From NCBI RefSeq assembly GCF_021044685.1, contig NZ_CP088014.1:5256001-5320000 (forward strand): 64,000 nucleotides of DNA, written 5' to 3'. The stretch comes from Bradyrhizobium daqingense (GTDB taxonomy: Bacteria; Pseudomonadota; Alphaproteobacteria; Rhizobiales; Xanthobacteraceae). This document shows positions 1 to 8,914 of this stretch, piece by piece (the stretch's first letter is position 1; each line of letters starts with the position of its first letter). A model generated the notes under the pieces. It saw only the letters and a list, made by a program, of their open reading frames with translations, was not told the origin of the DNA and did no database searches. A program made the translations under genes and the position numbers.

Positions 1-13
1 TGCCGGTGGATCA

Positions 14-45
14 CGGCGGCTCGCGCGCTTGCGCGTGAGCCGCCG
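14..45. repeat. GC-rich inverted repeat before the permease genes
   Basis: A 9-base arm (CGGCGGCTC, 14-22) is repeated inverted at 37-45, and the interior CGCGC/GCGCG also pairs, giving one long hairpin with a very short loop. It lies upstream of the first permease. Such hairpins between a binding-protein gene and its permeases often lower downstream expression or protect the upstream mRNA. The binding-protein gene would be left of the window, so this role is an inference. Confidence 0.55.
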
Positions 46-130
46 ATCATTCCGACCGTTCCATCCTCTTTCGAGAGAAGCCGACCGATATGGCCGGCTT
101 GCATTGAACCTTCCGCAGGAAAGTCTGACC

Positions 131-1069
131 ATGGCCGATGTCGTCGTTGAGCAAGCTCGCTCCGTCCGCGCCGCAAGCTCGCGCAAACGAACCAGCCTTC
201 GCAATGTTCTCGGGCGGAAATCGACGGTGGCGTTCCTGCTGACGCTGCCGCTGATTTTGCTGATCGCCTCGCTCGTGCTCTATCCGGCCTTCTACTCCAT
301 GCATCTGGCGACGCTGAACAAGTCGATGCAGAAGTTCGTCGGCTTAAACAATTTCACCTTCCTGTTCAAGCGCGACACGTTCTGGATGGTCGTGAGGCAG
401 TCCTGCATCTTCGCCATCACCGCGGTGTTCTTCAAAGCGCTGCTGGGCTTCATCGTCGCTCATTTCGTGCACAATTTGCCGGCCAAGGGCCAACGCAAAT
501 GGCGCGGCATGCTGCTGGTGCCGTGGGTGATCCCTCCGGCGATGAGCACTTTGGCCTGGCTGTGGCTGTTCGACCCCTCCTACAGCGCCTTCAACTACAC
601 GCTGTCGTTCTTCGGCATCGGCCCGATCCCCTGGCTCGGCGACACCTTCTGGGCGCGCTTCTCGGTCATCCTCGTCAACGTCTGGTATGGCGCACCATTC
701 TTCATGATCATGTACCTGGCGGCGCTGAAATCGGTGCCGGACCAGCTCTACGAGGCGGCCGCCATCGACGGCGCCAATTGGTGGCAGCGGATCTGGTACG
801 TGACGCTGCCGATGATGCGCAACATCATTGCCATCACCACGCTGTTCTCGCTGATCGTCACCTTCGCCAATTTCGACATCGTGCGAATCCTGACCTCGGG
901 CGGCCCGCTGGACTCCACGCACATATTCGCCACCTGGGCGTTCCAGGTCGGCATTCAAAGCAGCGACATTCCGCTCGGCGCCTGCGTCTCGCTGTTCATG
1001 GTGCCAATCCTCGCAGTCGCGGCAATCTTCATTCTGCGCGATGTCAGCAAACGTGGGAACGAAGCCTGA
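131..1069 (+). CDS. Sugar ABC transporter permease (MalF/UgpA type)
   Basis: Inner-membrane permease of a carbohydrate-type ABC importer, 312 residues. A hydrophilic N-terminus of about 40 residues precedes a first membrane segment (VAFLLTLPLILLIASLVL), and further segments are spread over the rest. The cytoplasmic EAA loop that docks with the ATPase is visible near the C-terminal third (AAAIDGANWW, then TLPMM). I chose the ATG at 131 because GCAGGAAAG lies just upstream; an in-frame start at 29 would run through the intergenic hairpin. The stop overlaps the start of the second permease (TGATG), so the two are probably translationally coupled. The substrate cannot be told from sequence; a polyol or sugar is likely from the family. 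Confidence 0.92.
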   Translation: MADVVVEQARSVRAASSRKRTSLRNVLGRKSTVAFLLTLPLILLIASLVLYPAFYSMHLATLNKSMQKFVGLNNFTFLFKRDTFWMVVRQSCIFAITAVFFKALLGFIVAHFVHNLPAKGQRKWRGMLLVPWVIPPAMSTLAWLWLFDPSYSAFNYTLSFFGIGPIPWLGDTFWARFSVILVNVWYGAPFFMIMYLAALKSVPDQLYEAAAIDGANWWQRIWYVTLPMMRNIIAITTLFSLIVTFANFDIVRILTSGGPLDSTHIFATWAFQVGIQSSDIPLGACVSLFMVPILAVAAIFILRDVSKRGNEA

Positions 1070-1980
1070 TGAGCACGCTCGCAATCGACAAAAGCGGCCC
1101 CACGCGGAAGGTCAAATACCGCAGCATGAGCCGGGATCGCGCCTGGGCGCTGCGCTGGTCCTACTTCTTCCTGGTGCTGTTCGCGATCTTCTCGCTGACC
1201 CCGCCGATCTACATGCTGATCACCTCGCTCAAGAGCAGCGCGGAGATTTCGGCGGCGACCAACCCCTGGTGGGTGTTCAATCCCACCCTGTCGAACTACG
1301 TCGAGCTTTTGACCTCGAACCAGTTTCTGCGCTTCTTCTGGAATTCCGCCATCGTCTCCATCGTCGTCGTGATCGTGACGATGCTGATCAGCATTCCCGC
1401 GGCGTTTGCGCTGGCGCGGATGAAGTTCTGGGGCTCGACGACGCTCGCGACCGGCGTCTTCCTGACCTATTTGGTCCCCGACAGTCTGTTGTTTATTCCG
1501 CTGTTCAAGATGCTGGCGGTTGTCCAGGACGTGACTGGCATTACGCTGCTCAACAAATGGTACGTGCTGCTGTTCATCTATCCGACGCTGACGGTGCCGT
1601 TCTGCACCTGGATCATGATCGGCTATTTCGCCTCGATCCCGAAGGAGCTCGACGAGGCCGCCCTCATCGACGGCGCCTCCTGGCTCCAGACGCTGACGCG
1701 GATCTTCATCCCCGTCGCCCTGCCCGGGCTGATCGCAGCGACCATCTTCGCCTTCACCGTCTCCTGGGCGCAGTTCCTCTATCCCCTGGTGTTCACGACG
1801 TCGGTGGATCAGCTGGTGCTGCCGGTCGGCATCACCACCACGCTGATCAAGGGCGACGTCTTCAACTGGGGGCAGATCATGACCGGCGCATTGCTCGGCG
1901 CCGCGCCGCCGCTGATCATCTACGCGTTCCTGATGGACTACTACATTGCCGGCCTGACCGCCGGTGCGACAAAGGGTTGA
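1069..1980 (+). CDS. Sugar ABC transporter permease (MalG/UgpE type)
   Basis: Second inner-membrane permease of the same importer, 303 residues, the usual MalG size. It has a cytoplasmic N-terminus rich in Lys and Arg, then six likely membrane segments starting at SYFFLVLFAIFSL. The EAA loop is well kept (DEAALIDGASW followed by IFIPVALPGL). The ATG at 1069 overlaps the stop of the first permease by one base. The ATPase gene follows after 6 bases, so all three form one transcription unit. It should pair with the first permease as a heterodimer. Confidence 0.92.
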   Translation: MSTLAIDKSGPTRKVKYRSMSRDRAWALRWSYFFLVLFAIFSLTPPIYMLITSLKSSAEISAATNPWWVFNPTLSNYVELLTSNQFLRFFWNSAIVSIVVVIVTMLISIPAAFALARMKFWGSTTLATGVFLTYLVPDSLLFIPLFKMLAVVQDVTGITLLNKWYVLLFIYPTLTVPFCTWIMIGYFASIPKELDEAALIDGASWLQTLTRIFIPVALPGLIAATIFAFTVSWAQFLYPLVFTTSVDQLVLPVGITTTLIKGDVFNWGQIMTGALLGAAPPLIIYAFLMDYYIAGLTAGATKG

Positions 1981-1986
1981 TGTCTC

Positions 1987-3087
<1,101 letters not shown>

Positions 3088-3118
3088 GGGCCGGACAAGA
3101 AACTCGCGCAGGCAGGGG

Positions 3119-4113
3119 ATGATGGCGACCAACAAGAAGAAGATTTTCGTTACGCAAACTTTGTCGCAAGGGGCGCGCGCCCTCCTCACCCAGCGGGACG
3201 ATATCGAGCTCGTCGAATTTCCGAACCTGATCTCGGCCAAGGATTTCGAAGCCCTGCTGAAGAGCCACGCTCCGTCCATGGCGTGGCGCTCGGCGCCACC
3301 GCCTTCGGCGAGACCGAGCTCGAAGCCTCAAGAGACATGAAGGTGGTGACCCGCATCGGCGTCGGCTATGACGCCGTGGACGTGCCCGCCCTCTCCCGCC
3401 GCAAGGTGCCGCTGATGGTCGCCGGCAGCGCCAACTCGCCATCGGTCGCGGAAGCGGCGCTGTTCATGATGCTGACGCTGGCCAAGCGCGCGCAGGAGCT
3501 GCATTCCTGCGTCAAGGAGGGCACCTGGGCCGACCGCCTCGGCATGCTGCCGTTCGATCTCTACAGCAAGACCGTGCTGATCATCGGATTCGGCCGCATC
3601 GGCAGCCGCACCGCCAAGCGCTGTCTGGCGTTCGAGATGAAGGTGCAGGTCTACGATCCCTACAAGGACGCCGCCGACATCAAGGCGGCCGGATGCGAGC
3701 CGGTCACTGATCTCGATGCCGCACTGCCGGGCGCCGATTTCGTCACCATCCACTGCCCCAAGACGCCGGAAACCATCGGCCTGTTCGATGCTGACAGGAT
3801 CGGACGGATGAAGCCAGGGTCCTATCTCATCAACACCGCGCGCGGCGGAATCGTGAAGGAAGCTGCGCTGTACGACGCCCTCACCTCCGGAAAGCTCGCC
3901 GGCGCCGGCATTGACGTGTTCGAGGTCGAGCCGCCGCCAATCAGCAACGCGCTGTTCGCGCTGCCCAACGTCATCATGGCGCCCCACGTCGCCGGCGTTA
4001 CGGTCGAAGCTGTGAGCCGCATGAGCGAGCAGACCGCGCGCAACATCCTCAGTGTGCTGGACGGCGATCCCATCCGCCAGAACATCATCAATCAGGACGT
4101 GCTGGGCCGATAA
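3119..4113 (+). pseudogene. D-2-hydroxyacid dehydrogenase, interrupted by a one-base frameshift
   Basis: NAD-dependent 2-hydroxyacid dehydrogenase (phosphoglycerate/glyoxylate reductase family) split over two frames. The first 50 or so codons read from ATG 3119 (RBS AGGCAGGGG). At about 3270 the frame must shift by one base to continue as SVHGVALGATAF and on to the stop at 4113. One missing G in CCGTC (from CCGGTC) would restore HAPVHGV. The downstream part is intact: Rossmann motif GFGRIGS, catalytic Arg in NTARGGIV, Glu in VFEVEP and His in APHVAGVT. A truncated product could start at GTG 3283 but would lack the N-terminal substrate-domain strand. Either a real pseudogene or a sequencing error. 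It follows the ABC genes by 31 bases and probably shared their transcript. Confidence 0.8.
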
Positions 4114-4255
4114 AGCGCCTTCGGCACGCCAGAAAGCGTCCCATTTTGGTGCAGATCGGGCCCCAACTCAGCCTTAATCAAGCGCGCGTAATGGAGGCGG
4201 AAGCGCGGCGGCAGCGGGACAGACTGGCCGGCGCGTCGAGCTGGAGGATGCCCCC

Positions 4256-4801
4256 TTGTCAGAGATCGATCCGACCGACCAAACGCTGGCCACCATCGCC
4301 AGCATTCTGGAGAACCCCGAGCCCGTTCTCGTCATTCGCAAAACCGAGACCGAGATCGTGGTTGCCGGAGAGCGCGAGCACACGGACGCCGACGATCAGC
4401 GGGTCGTCGACGCGTATCAGGCGGCTGAAGAGCATCCGTCGGTCGAAGAGCATGCATCGTTCGACGAGCATGCATCGGTCGACGAGCATCCATTGGTTGA
4501 GGAGCAGCCGCTGGTGCCGGAGCACACCGATGCCGACGGCTACAGCAAGGTCGGCCCCGGCCCGATGGTGGCGATCCGGCTGAAATGGACGGTCCATCGC
4601 GGCGACGACGACCAGTTCTACGTCCATGAGACCATCGGCGAGCAATCCGCCCCCGTGATCAGCGGCCCGATGACGAGCGAGGCCGCCGTGCGCTTCGTCG
4701 ACGAGCGCGAGGACGAGGCACACCGTCGCTTCGAAGAGCTGCGCAGCGAGATCGCCGGCCGCAGCTCGCTCGCCGATTACGAGCGCAAGGGCGAAGCGTA
4801 G
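4256..4801 (+). CDS. Hypothetical acidic protein with hexapeptide repeats
   Basis: Unrecognised cytoplasmic protein of 181 residues with no signal peptide or membrane segment. Residues 57-92 are six back-to-back acidic hexapeptides of the type VEEHAS. A more ordinary folded-looking part follows (MVAIRLKWTVHRGDDDQFYVHETIG) and then a charged helical C-terminus. The start is TTG at 4256, chosen because GGAGG lies 8 bases upstream and no ATG fits. Nothing in the neighbours suggests a function. Confidence 0.7.
   Translation: MSEIDPTDQTLATIASILENPEPVLVIRKTETEIVVAGEREHTDADDQRVVDAYQAAEEHPSVEEHASFDEHASVDEHPLVEEQPLVPEHTDADGYSKVGPGPMVAIRLKWTVHRGDDDQFYVHETIGEQSAPVISGPMTSEAAVRFVDEREDEAHRRFEELRSEIAGRSSLADYERKGEA
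4424..4531 (+). repeat. Six tandem 18-base coding repeats
   Basis: Six consecutive 18-base units encode AEEHPS, VEEHAS, FDEHAS, VDEHPL, VEEQPL and VPEHTD. Units 2 and 3 are nearly identical (both carry GAGCATGCATCG), so slippage or recombination could change the copy number without shifting the frame. Confidence 0.85.
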
Positions 4802-4811
4802 GGCAGTTTGC

Positions 4812-4854
4812 GCCCCGATCTCTCCGCACGCCTCTCCCGAAGGGAGAGGTGTGC
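4812..4854. repeat. Short palindromic intergenic repeat (CTCTCCCGAAGGGAGAG)
   Basis: The stretch between the converging genes ending at 4801 and 4870 holds an 8-base inverted repeat, CTCTCCC-GAA-GGGAGAG. Without a T-run it is a weak terminator for either gene and looks more like one of the common small palindromic repeats of such genomes. Confidence 0.5.
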
Positions 4855-4869
4855 ACCGAACCCGCCCAA

Positions 4870-5379
4870 CTACTTCCTTCCTAGATAGTCCTTCTTCACC
4901 AGCTCGACGCCGGCATGCCGCAAGAGGTCGTAGGCCGTCGTCACGTGAAAGAAGAACTGGGGGACGCTGAAGGTCAGCAACAGCGCCCGCCCGGTGAAGG
5001 GCAGCTCGGTGCCGTTCTTCAGCCTGAAGAAAACATTGCGTTCGGCCGACGCGTCGATCTCGGCGCGCGGCAGGCTCTCGATGAACTCGATCGATGTCGC
5101 GATGCGCGCCTGAAGCCCGGCCATGTCGTGCTCGAGCACCGGCAGCGCCACCGGCTCGCGGTCGGCCAGCAAGGCCGGAGCGACCGTGGCATGGCGGCAG
5201 GCCTCGCCGACCTGCTGCGCCAGATCGTACATGTTCGGCGCCATGCGCATCCCGAGCAGGACCGCCGGGTTGAACTTGCGAACCTCGGCATACGCGACGC
5301 CCTTGTCGAGCAGCGTGGACAGGTTGCGCAAATAAGGCACGAAGAAGCCCACCGAAGCCTCGTACATCGAAATTGTCAT
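4870..5379 (-). CDS. DUF1993 family protein
   Basis: Cytoplasmic protein of 169 residues that fits the DUF1993 family (alpha-helical, DinB-like proteins of about 170 residues). The N-terminal pattern MTISMYEASV..FVPYLRNL and the C-terminal FFHVTTAYDLLRHAGVE are typical. The biochemical role of the family is not established. The start at 5379 is supported by AAGGAA about 10 bases upstream; the longer open frame to 5553 reads through intergenic sequence. It is divergent from the PheC-like gene, and the shared 100-base region holds a perfect palindrome. Confidence 0.85.
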   Translation of the reverse strand: MTISMYEASVGFFVPYLRNLSTLLDKGVAYAEVRKFNPAVLLGMRMAPNMYDLAQQVGEACRHATVAPALLADREPVALPVLEHDMAGLQARIATSIEFIESLPRAEIDASAERNVFFRLKNGTELPFTGRALLLTFSVPQFFFHVTTAYDLLRHAGVELVKKDYLGRK

Positions 5380-5441
5380 CTCTGAATTTCCTTCACTTCC
5401 ACCTCGCCAACAACGAGCATCTGGTCTAAATCCACACTCAA

Positions 5442-5461
5442 GAGCTGCATAATGGCAGCTC
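5442..5461. promoter_or_regulatory. Perfect 7-base inverted repeat between divergent genes
   Basis: GAGCTGC-ATAATG-GCAGCTC lies between the DUF1993 gene and the PheC-like gene, 20 bases before the likely PheC start. It could be an operator for a dimeric regulator or a hairpin in the 5' end of the pheC-like mRNA. No regulator gene is adjacent. Confidence 0.45.
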
Positions 5462-5480
5462 GGGCATGGGTGGAAAAGAG

Positions 5481-6263
5481 ATGATCGCTCGAATCTGGAC
5501 GGCTTTGGCCGTGACGTTGCTGGTGACTGTCTCGGCGCATGCGCAGCAGGCATCGTCCTCGCGCCTCGACGAGATCGTCAAGCGCGGCACCTTGCGCGTC
5601 GGCATGACCGGCGACTACAAGCCGTTCACCTACCTGGACAAGACCACGCAGCAGTTCAGCGGCTTCGACGTCGACATGGCGCAGTCGCTCGGCAAGGCGC
5701 TCGGCGTCAAGGTCGAATTCGTACCGACGGCCTGGCCGAAGTTGATGAAGGATTTCGAGGCCGACCAGTTCGACATCGCCATGGGCGGCGTCTCGGTCAC
5801 GCTCGATAGGCAGAAGAAGGGCTTTTTCTCCACGCCGATCATGCGCGAGGGCAAGACGCCGATCGCGCGCTGCGCCGATGTCGGCAAGTACCAGAGCATC
5901 GCCGACATCGACAAGAAGGGCACTCGCATCATCGTCAATCCCGGCGGCACCAACGAGCGCTTCGCACGTGCCAACATCAAGGAGGCCGAGATCACGGTGT
6001 TCGCCGACAATACCGTGATCTTCGATGAGATCGCCAAGGGCAACGCCGATCTGATGATGACCGACGCTTCCGAGACGCGCTACCAGCAGAAGCAGCACGC
6101 CGGCGTGCTCTGCGCGGTGCATCCCGAAAAGCCGTTCGACTTCTCCGAGAAGGCCTACTGGCTCCAGCGCGACATGGCGTTGAAAGCCTTCGTCGACCAG
6201 TGGCTGCACATCTCCATGGAAGACGGCAGCTACAAGAATATCTACGCGGCGTGGTTCGATTAG
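5481..6263 (+). CDS. Periplasmic cyclohexadienyl dehydratase-like solute-binding protein (PheC type)
   Basis: Secreted protein of 260 residues with the type II periplasmic binding fold (SBP family 3). A signal peptide runs to about AHAQQ. The core keeps features of PheC, which turns prephenate or arogenate into phenylpyruvate or phenylalanine in the periplasm: GGVSVTLDRQ, the block IVNPGGTNERFARAN, DLMMTDASE and CAVHPEKPFDF. Ordinary amino-acid binding proteins lack this combination. I prefer ATG 5481 (GGTGGAAAAGAG directly upstream) over ATG 5466, which differs by 5 residues. No transport permeases are adjacent, which favours an enzyme over a transporter component. The next gene begins 2 bases after the stop and is probably cotranslated. 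Confidence 0.75.
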   Translation: MIARIWTALAVTLLVTVSAHAQQASSSRLDEIVKRGTLRVGMTGDYKPFTYLDKTTQQFSGFDVDMAQSLGKALGVKVEFVPTAWPKLMKDFEADQFDIAMGGVSVTLDRQKKGFFSTPIMREGKTPIARCADVGKYQSIADIDKKGTRIIVNPGGTNERFARANIKEAEITVFADNTVIFDEIAKGNADLMMTDASETRYQQKQHAGVLCAVHPEKPFDFSEKAYWLQRDMALKAFVDQWLHISMEDGSYKNIYAAWFD

Positions 6264-6265
6264 CA

Positions 6266-6763
6266 ATGCGAAGGGAATTGGCAATCGCAATCTTGCTCGG
6301 GATCGGCGGAGTCCAGGGCGCGCTCGCGCAGACGAAGTTCACGCCCGCAACCGGGCCGGCCTGCAAGGACGAGTCGACAGACGAACTCGGTCTGTGGACC
6401 TGCCCGGGTCCGGCCGGTTACGTCGTGAGCTTTGCCGACGAAGGCAACATCGTATCGATCACGATCGCGCCTCGCAGCGCGATCGAGAAGGTGTCCGGAC
6501 CGACTGCGCAATGGCGCGGTGCCGGCAAGTCGTTCGGCGAAAAGGTGCAATGGATCATGCGTGGCGGTGTCCCAAGGGCCGCGGTGATCCGTACCTGGCG
6601 AACGGTCGACGATGAGAAGGAGCTCCAGGAGCTCTCCGTGTTTGCGATCAGCGGCGCAAAGGCTTGCCTCGTCGGCTCGGTCGATGTCCATGCCGACAAG
6701 GCCAACGACGCAGCGCTTGCCCGCGCCCAACAGGCGGCCAGTGCGGGCTGCCCGCGGAAATAG
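6266..6763 (+). CDS. Hypothetical secreted protein
   Basis: Unrecognised 165-residue protein with a signal peptide (LAIAILLGIGGVQGALA, cleavage likely before QTKF). The mature part has three Cys (in PACKDE, WTCPGP and KACLVG) and a fourth near the end (AGCPRK), so two disulfides are possible. It starts 2 bases after the stop of the PheC-like gene, which suggests translational coupling and a periplasmic role linked to it. No catalytic motif was seen. Confidence 0.8.
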   Translation: MRRELAIAILLGIGGVQGALAQTKFTPATGPACKDESTDELGLWTCPGPAGYVVSFADEGNIVSITIAPRSAIEKVSGPTAQWRGAGKSFGEKVQWIMRGGVPRAAVIRTWRTVDDEKELQELSVFAISGAKACLVGSVDVHADKANDAALARAQQAASAGCPRK

Positions 6764-6956
6764 GCGCGGCGCGCCGGATTTTCACCGACCAAGCGCAGGC
6801 CGGGCGCCGCCCGCCCAACTCCAGGCAGAGTTCGGCGTTATTGAACCAAGGTCGGCGCGAGCACGACTCATACCGAGAACAGTGATCTAGATCACTTTTG
6901 AAGATCGGATCGGCGCGTAAGCGTCGGTGCGGGGACCACCGGTTCAGGAGACGGAA

Positions 6957-7823
6957 ATGAGGAAGCTGTTGGCCACGGCCGCATTCCTTTTGGCGAGCAC
7001 GGCTGCACAGGCCCAGTACACTTTCGAATATGGCGGCCGCACCATCCGGATCGATCCGGACCGCGGCACGGTCCAGATTCCCGGCGTGTATGACAATACG
7101 GGCCAGAGCAAGCCCAAGAAGGCCAAGAAGAACGAGCAGGCGCCGCAGCAGGCCACGGTCGATCCGCAGGCGCCTGCCGCACCGGCACCAGCTCCCGCTC
7201 CTGTCGCACCGCCCGCAGCCGCGCAGGCGCCTGCAGCTGCGGCCGTTGCACCGCCTCCGGCCCCGCCACCGCCGGCTCCGCCGCCGACCACGACTGCGAC
7301 CAACGCGCCGGCCGATACGGCCGTGCTCCCCCCGCCGGCCCCGGCGCCGGCCGAGCAGCAGGCCGCGCCCGCCGTGGCGCCGCCCCCCGCTCCGACCGTG
7401 GCCACTGCGCCAGCGGCGCCACCTCCGCCGCCCGCCCCGGCTCCCGCTCCCGCTCCCGCTCCCGCTCCCGTGCAGGCGGCCGCAGCACCGGCTGCTCCGG
7501 CAACCGCGCCCACGCGCGACCTCAGCTCGCCGCTCGGCGTCTGGCTCACCGAGGAGAAGGAAGGCAAGGTCCGCATCGAGCAATGCGGCAGCAATCTCTG
7601 CGGCTATTCGGTCGATAGCAAATCGAACCAGAACGGCGAGCAGGTCCTGATCAACATGAAGCCCGGCAAGGACCAGAAATGGTCGGGCCGCATCCTCGAT
7701 CCCAATTCCGGATCGACCTACGATTCGACCATCGCGATGAAGGGCACCGACCGCTTGCGCGTGCAAGGCTGCGCCTTCGGCGGCATGTTTTGCGGCGGCC
7801 AGACCTGGACGCGGGTGAACTGA
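6957..7823 (+). CDS. Secreted DUF2147 domain protein with Pro/Ala-rich linker
   Basis: Exported protein of 288 residues. A signal peptide ends at about AAQAQ. A short segment (YTFEYGGRTIRIDP) is followed by roughly 130 residues of low-complexity Pro/Ala linker, then a C-terminal DUF2147 domain of about 100 residues (SPLGVWLTEEKEGKVRIEQC to GQTWTRVN). DUF2147 is a small beta-barrel-like domain of secreted proteins with no settled function. Cys pairs in CGSNLC and CAFGGMFC suggest disulfides. The start is ATG 6957 with AGGAGACGG just upstream. A strong terminator follows the gene. Confidence 0.85.
   Translation: MRKLLATAAFLLASTAAQAQYTFEYGGRTIRIDPDRGTVQIPGVYDNTGQSKPKKAKKNEQAPQQATVDPQAPAAPAPAPAPVAPPAAAQAPAAAAVAPPPAPPPPAPPPTTTATNAPADTAVLPPPAPAPAEQQAAPAVAPPPAPTVATAPAAPPPPPAPAPAPAPAPAPVQAAAAPAAPATAPTRDLSSPLGVWLTEEKEGKVRIEQCGSNLCGYSVDSKSNQNGEQVLINMKPGKDQKWSGRILDPNSGSTYDSTIAMKGTDRLRVQGCAFGGMFCGGQTWTRVN
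7441..7470 (+). repeat. Five tandem CTCCCG hexanucleotides
   Basis: Five exact copies of CTCCCG lie in the linker-coding part of the DUF2147 gene and encode alternating Ala-Pro. Copy-number change would lengthen or shorten the linker in frame. Confidence 0.9.
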
Positions 7824-7844
7824 TCTGATCGTTCTTGCGAAGAC

Positions 7845-7870
7845 AAGGGGCCCATGATGCGGGCCCCTTT
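7845..7870 (+). terminator. Intrinsic terminator after the DUF2147 gene
   Basis: A perfect 9-base stem, AAGGGGCCC paired with GGGCCCCTT around a 7-base loop, starts 22 bases after the stop codon and ends in TTT. It should end transcripts of the DUF2147 gene. Confidence 0.8.
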
Positions 7871-7994
7871 GCTTTGCGCCCTGCCGTGCCGGCGTGCGCA
7901 GGCTCACACAGCCTCCTGCGCGCGTGACAGCCCTCACATCGCCGGTTCCGCACGCATGTCACCGTCCCCGCATGGTCAACCAAAGGGGCGTGTC

Positions 7995-8351
7995 ATGAAC
8001 GCGTTTCGCAAGGCTCTCTTCGCCGCCGCCGCCGTCATCGCTGTCCCGCTCGCACCGGCGAACGCTGCGACGAGCAGTTTCGACGGCGCGTGGAACGTCC
8101 GCATCGCCTCATCGAGCCAGGCCTGCGGCAACGGCGCGACCGTCGCGATCGGCATCAACAACGGCCAGATCGCATCGAGCAGCGCCGCAGTGACGGCGTC
8201 GGGCCGCGTCGCCGATGCCGGCCGCATCAACGTCACCCTGAGCACCGGCATCAAGCGCGCCGTCGGCTTTGGCCGGCTCAGCGGAACGTCCGGCTCCGGC
8301 ACCTGGCGCGGCGCCATGTGCACGGGCACATGGACGGCGGAAAGGATGTGA
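7995..8351 (+). CDS. Hypothetical small secreted protein
   Basis: Protein of 118 residues with a clear signal peptide (FAAAAVIAVPLAPANA, then ATSS). The mature part looks like a small beta-rich domain (SFDGAWNVRIASSSQACGNG ... GSGTWRGAMCTGTWTAERM) with two Cys, a pattern common in rhizobial secreted proteins of unknown role. The start at ATG 7995 is preceded by AAAGGGGCG. It is isolated between a terminator and an intergenic repeat, so it is probably transcribed alone. Confidence 0.75.
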   Translation: MNAFRKALFAAAAVIAVPLAPANAATSSFDGAWNVRIASSSQACGNGATVAIGINNGQIASSSAAVTASGRVADAGRINVTLSTGIKRAVGFGRLSGTSGSGTWRGAMCTGTWTAERM

Positions 8352-8357
8352 GCGTCC

Positions 8358-8485
8358 GTGTCCCGGACGCGGTGCAGCGTGCAACGCTACGCCGCTGAGC
8401 CGGGACCCAGCATCTTTGGTCGTTGAAGGTTCTGGGTTCCGGCTCTGCGCCGCATCGCCTGTGCGATGCGTCTTGTCCGGGACAC
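8358..8485. repeat. Intergenic palindromic repeat, family A, copy 1
   Basis: An element of about 128 bases with inverted ends GTGTCCCGGAC and GTCCGGGACAC and an inner region containing CCGGCTCTGCGCCGC. A second copy with the same order of elements lies at 23401-23537. It fills the gap between converging genes. Confidence 0.75.
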
Positions 8486-8492
8486 GAGAGCT

Positions 8493-8897
8493 TCAGCCGA
8501 CCGCGGCTCCGTACTCCGCGTCGGTCACCGGCTCTAGCCAGGTCGAGTAGACGCCGTCGAGCGCTTCCTGCATGGCGATGTGGCACATGCCGTTGGTCGG
8601 CGATGCGCCGTGCCAGTGCAACTCGCCCGGCGGAATCCAGACGGTGTCGCCGGGACGGATCTCCCTGACGGGACCACCCTTGGTCTGGACGCGTCCGACG
8701 CCGGAGATGACGTAGAGCGTCTGCCCGAGCGGATGGTGATGCCAATTGGTGCGCGCGCCCGGCTCGAATGCAACGCGCGAGCAGTTCAACCGTGCCGGCG
8801 CGGGCGCCATGATGACGGGGTCCTGCCACACCGTTCCGGTGAAGTTTTCCTTGGGCGCGCGGCGGGTCGGGCGCGTGCCTGCAACAGTGATCTCCAT
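8493..8897 (-). CDS. Cupin domain protein
   Basis: Small single-domain cupin of 134 residues. The metal-binding first motif reads TNWHHHPLGQTLYVISGVGR and the second GDTVWIPPGELHWHGA, so the two His, the Glu or Gln and the last His of a metal cupin are present. Such proteins are dioxygenases, isomerases or sensors; this close type resembles carboxymuconolactone decarboxylase-linked cupins, but the substrate is unknown. The start at 8897 has GAGGA upstream. It lies 17 bases downstream of the RraA-family gene on the same strand and is likely in one operon with it. Confidence 0.88.
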   Translation of the reverse strand: MEITVAGTRPTRRAPKENFTGTVWQDPVIMAPAPARLNCSRVAFEPGARTNWHHHPLGQTLYVISGVGRVQTKGGPVREIRPGDTVWIPPGELHWHGASPTNGMCHIAMQEALDGVYSTWLEPVTDAEYGAAVG

Positions 8898-8914
8898 GGG
8901 GTCCTCGTTTTTCG

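Noticed and set aside
8358..8485. Insertion sequence or MITE with a coding capacity
   Set aside because: Only a palindromic repeat of about 130 bases is present, with no transposase and no obvious target duplication.
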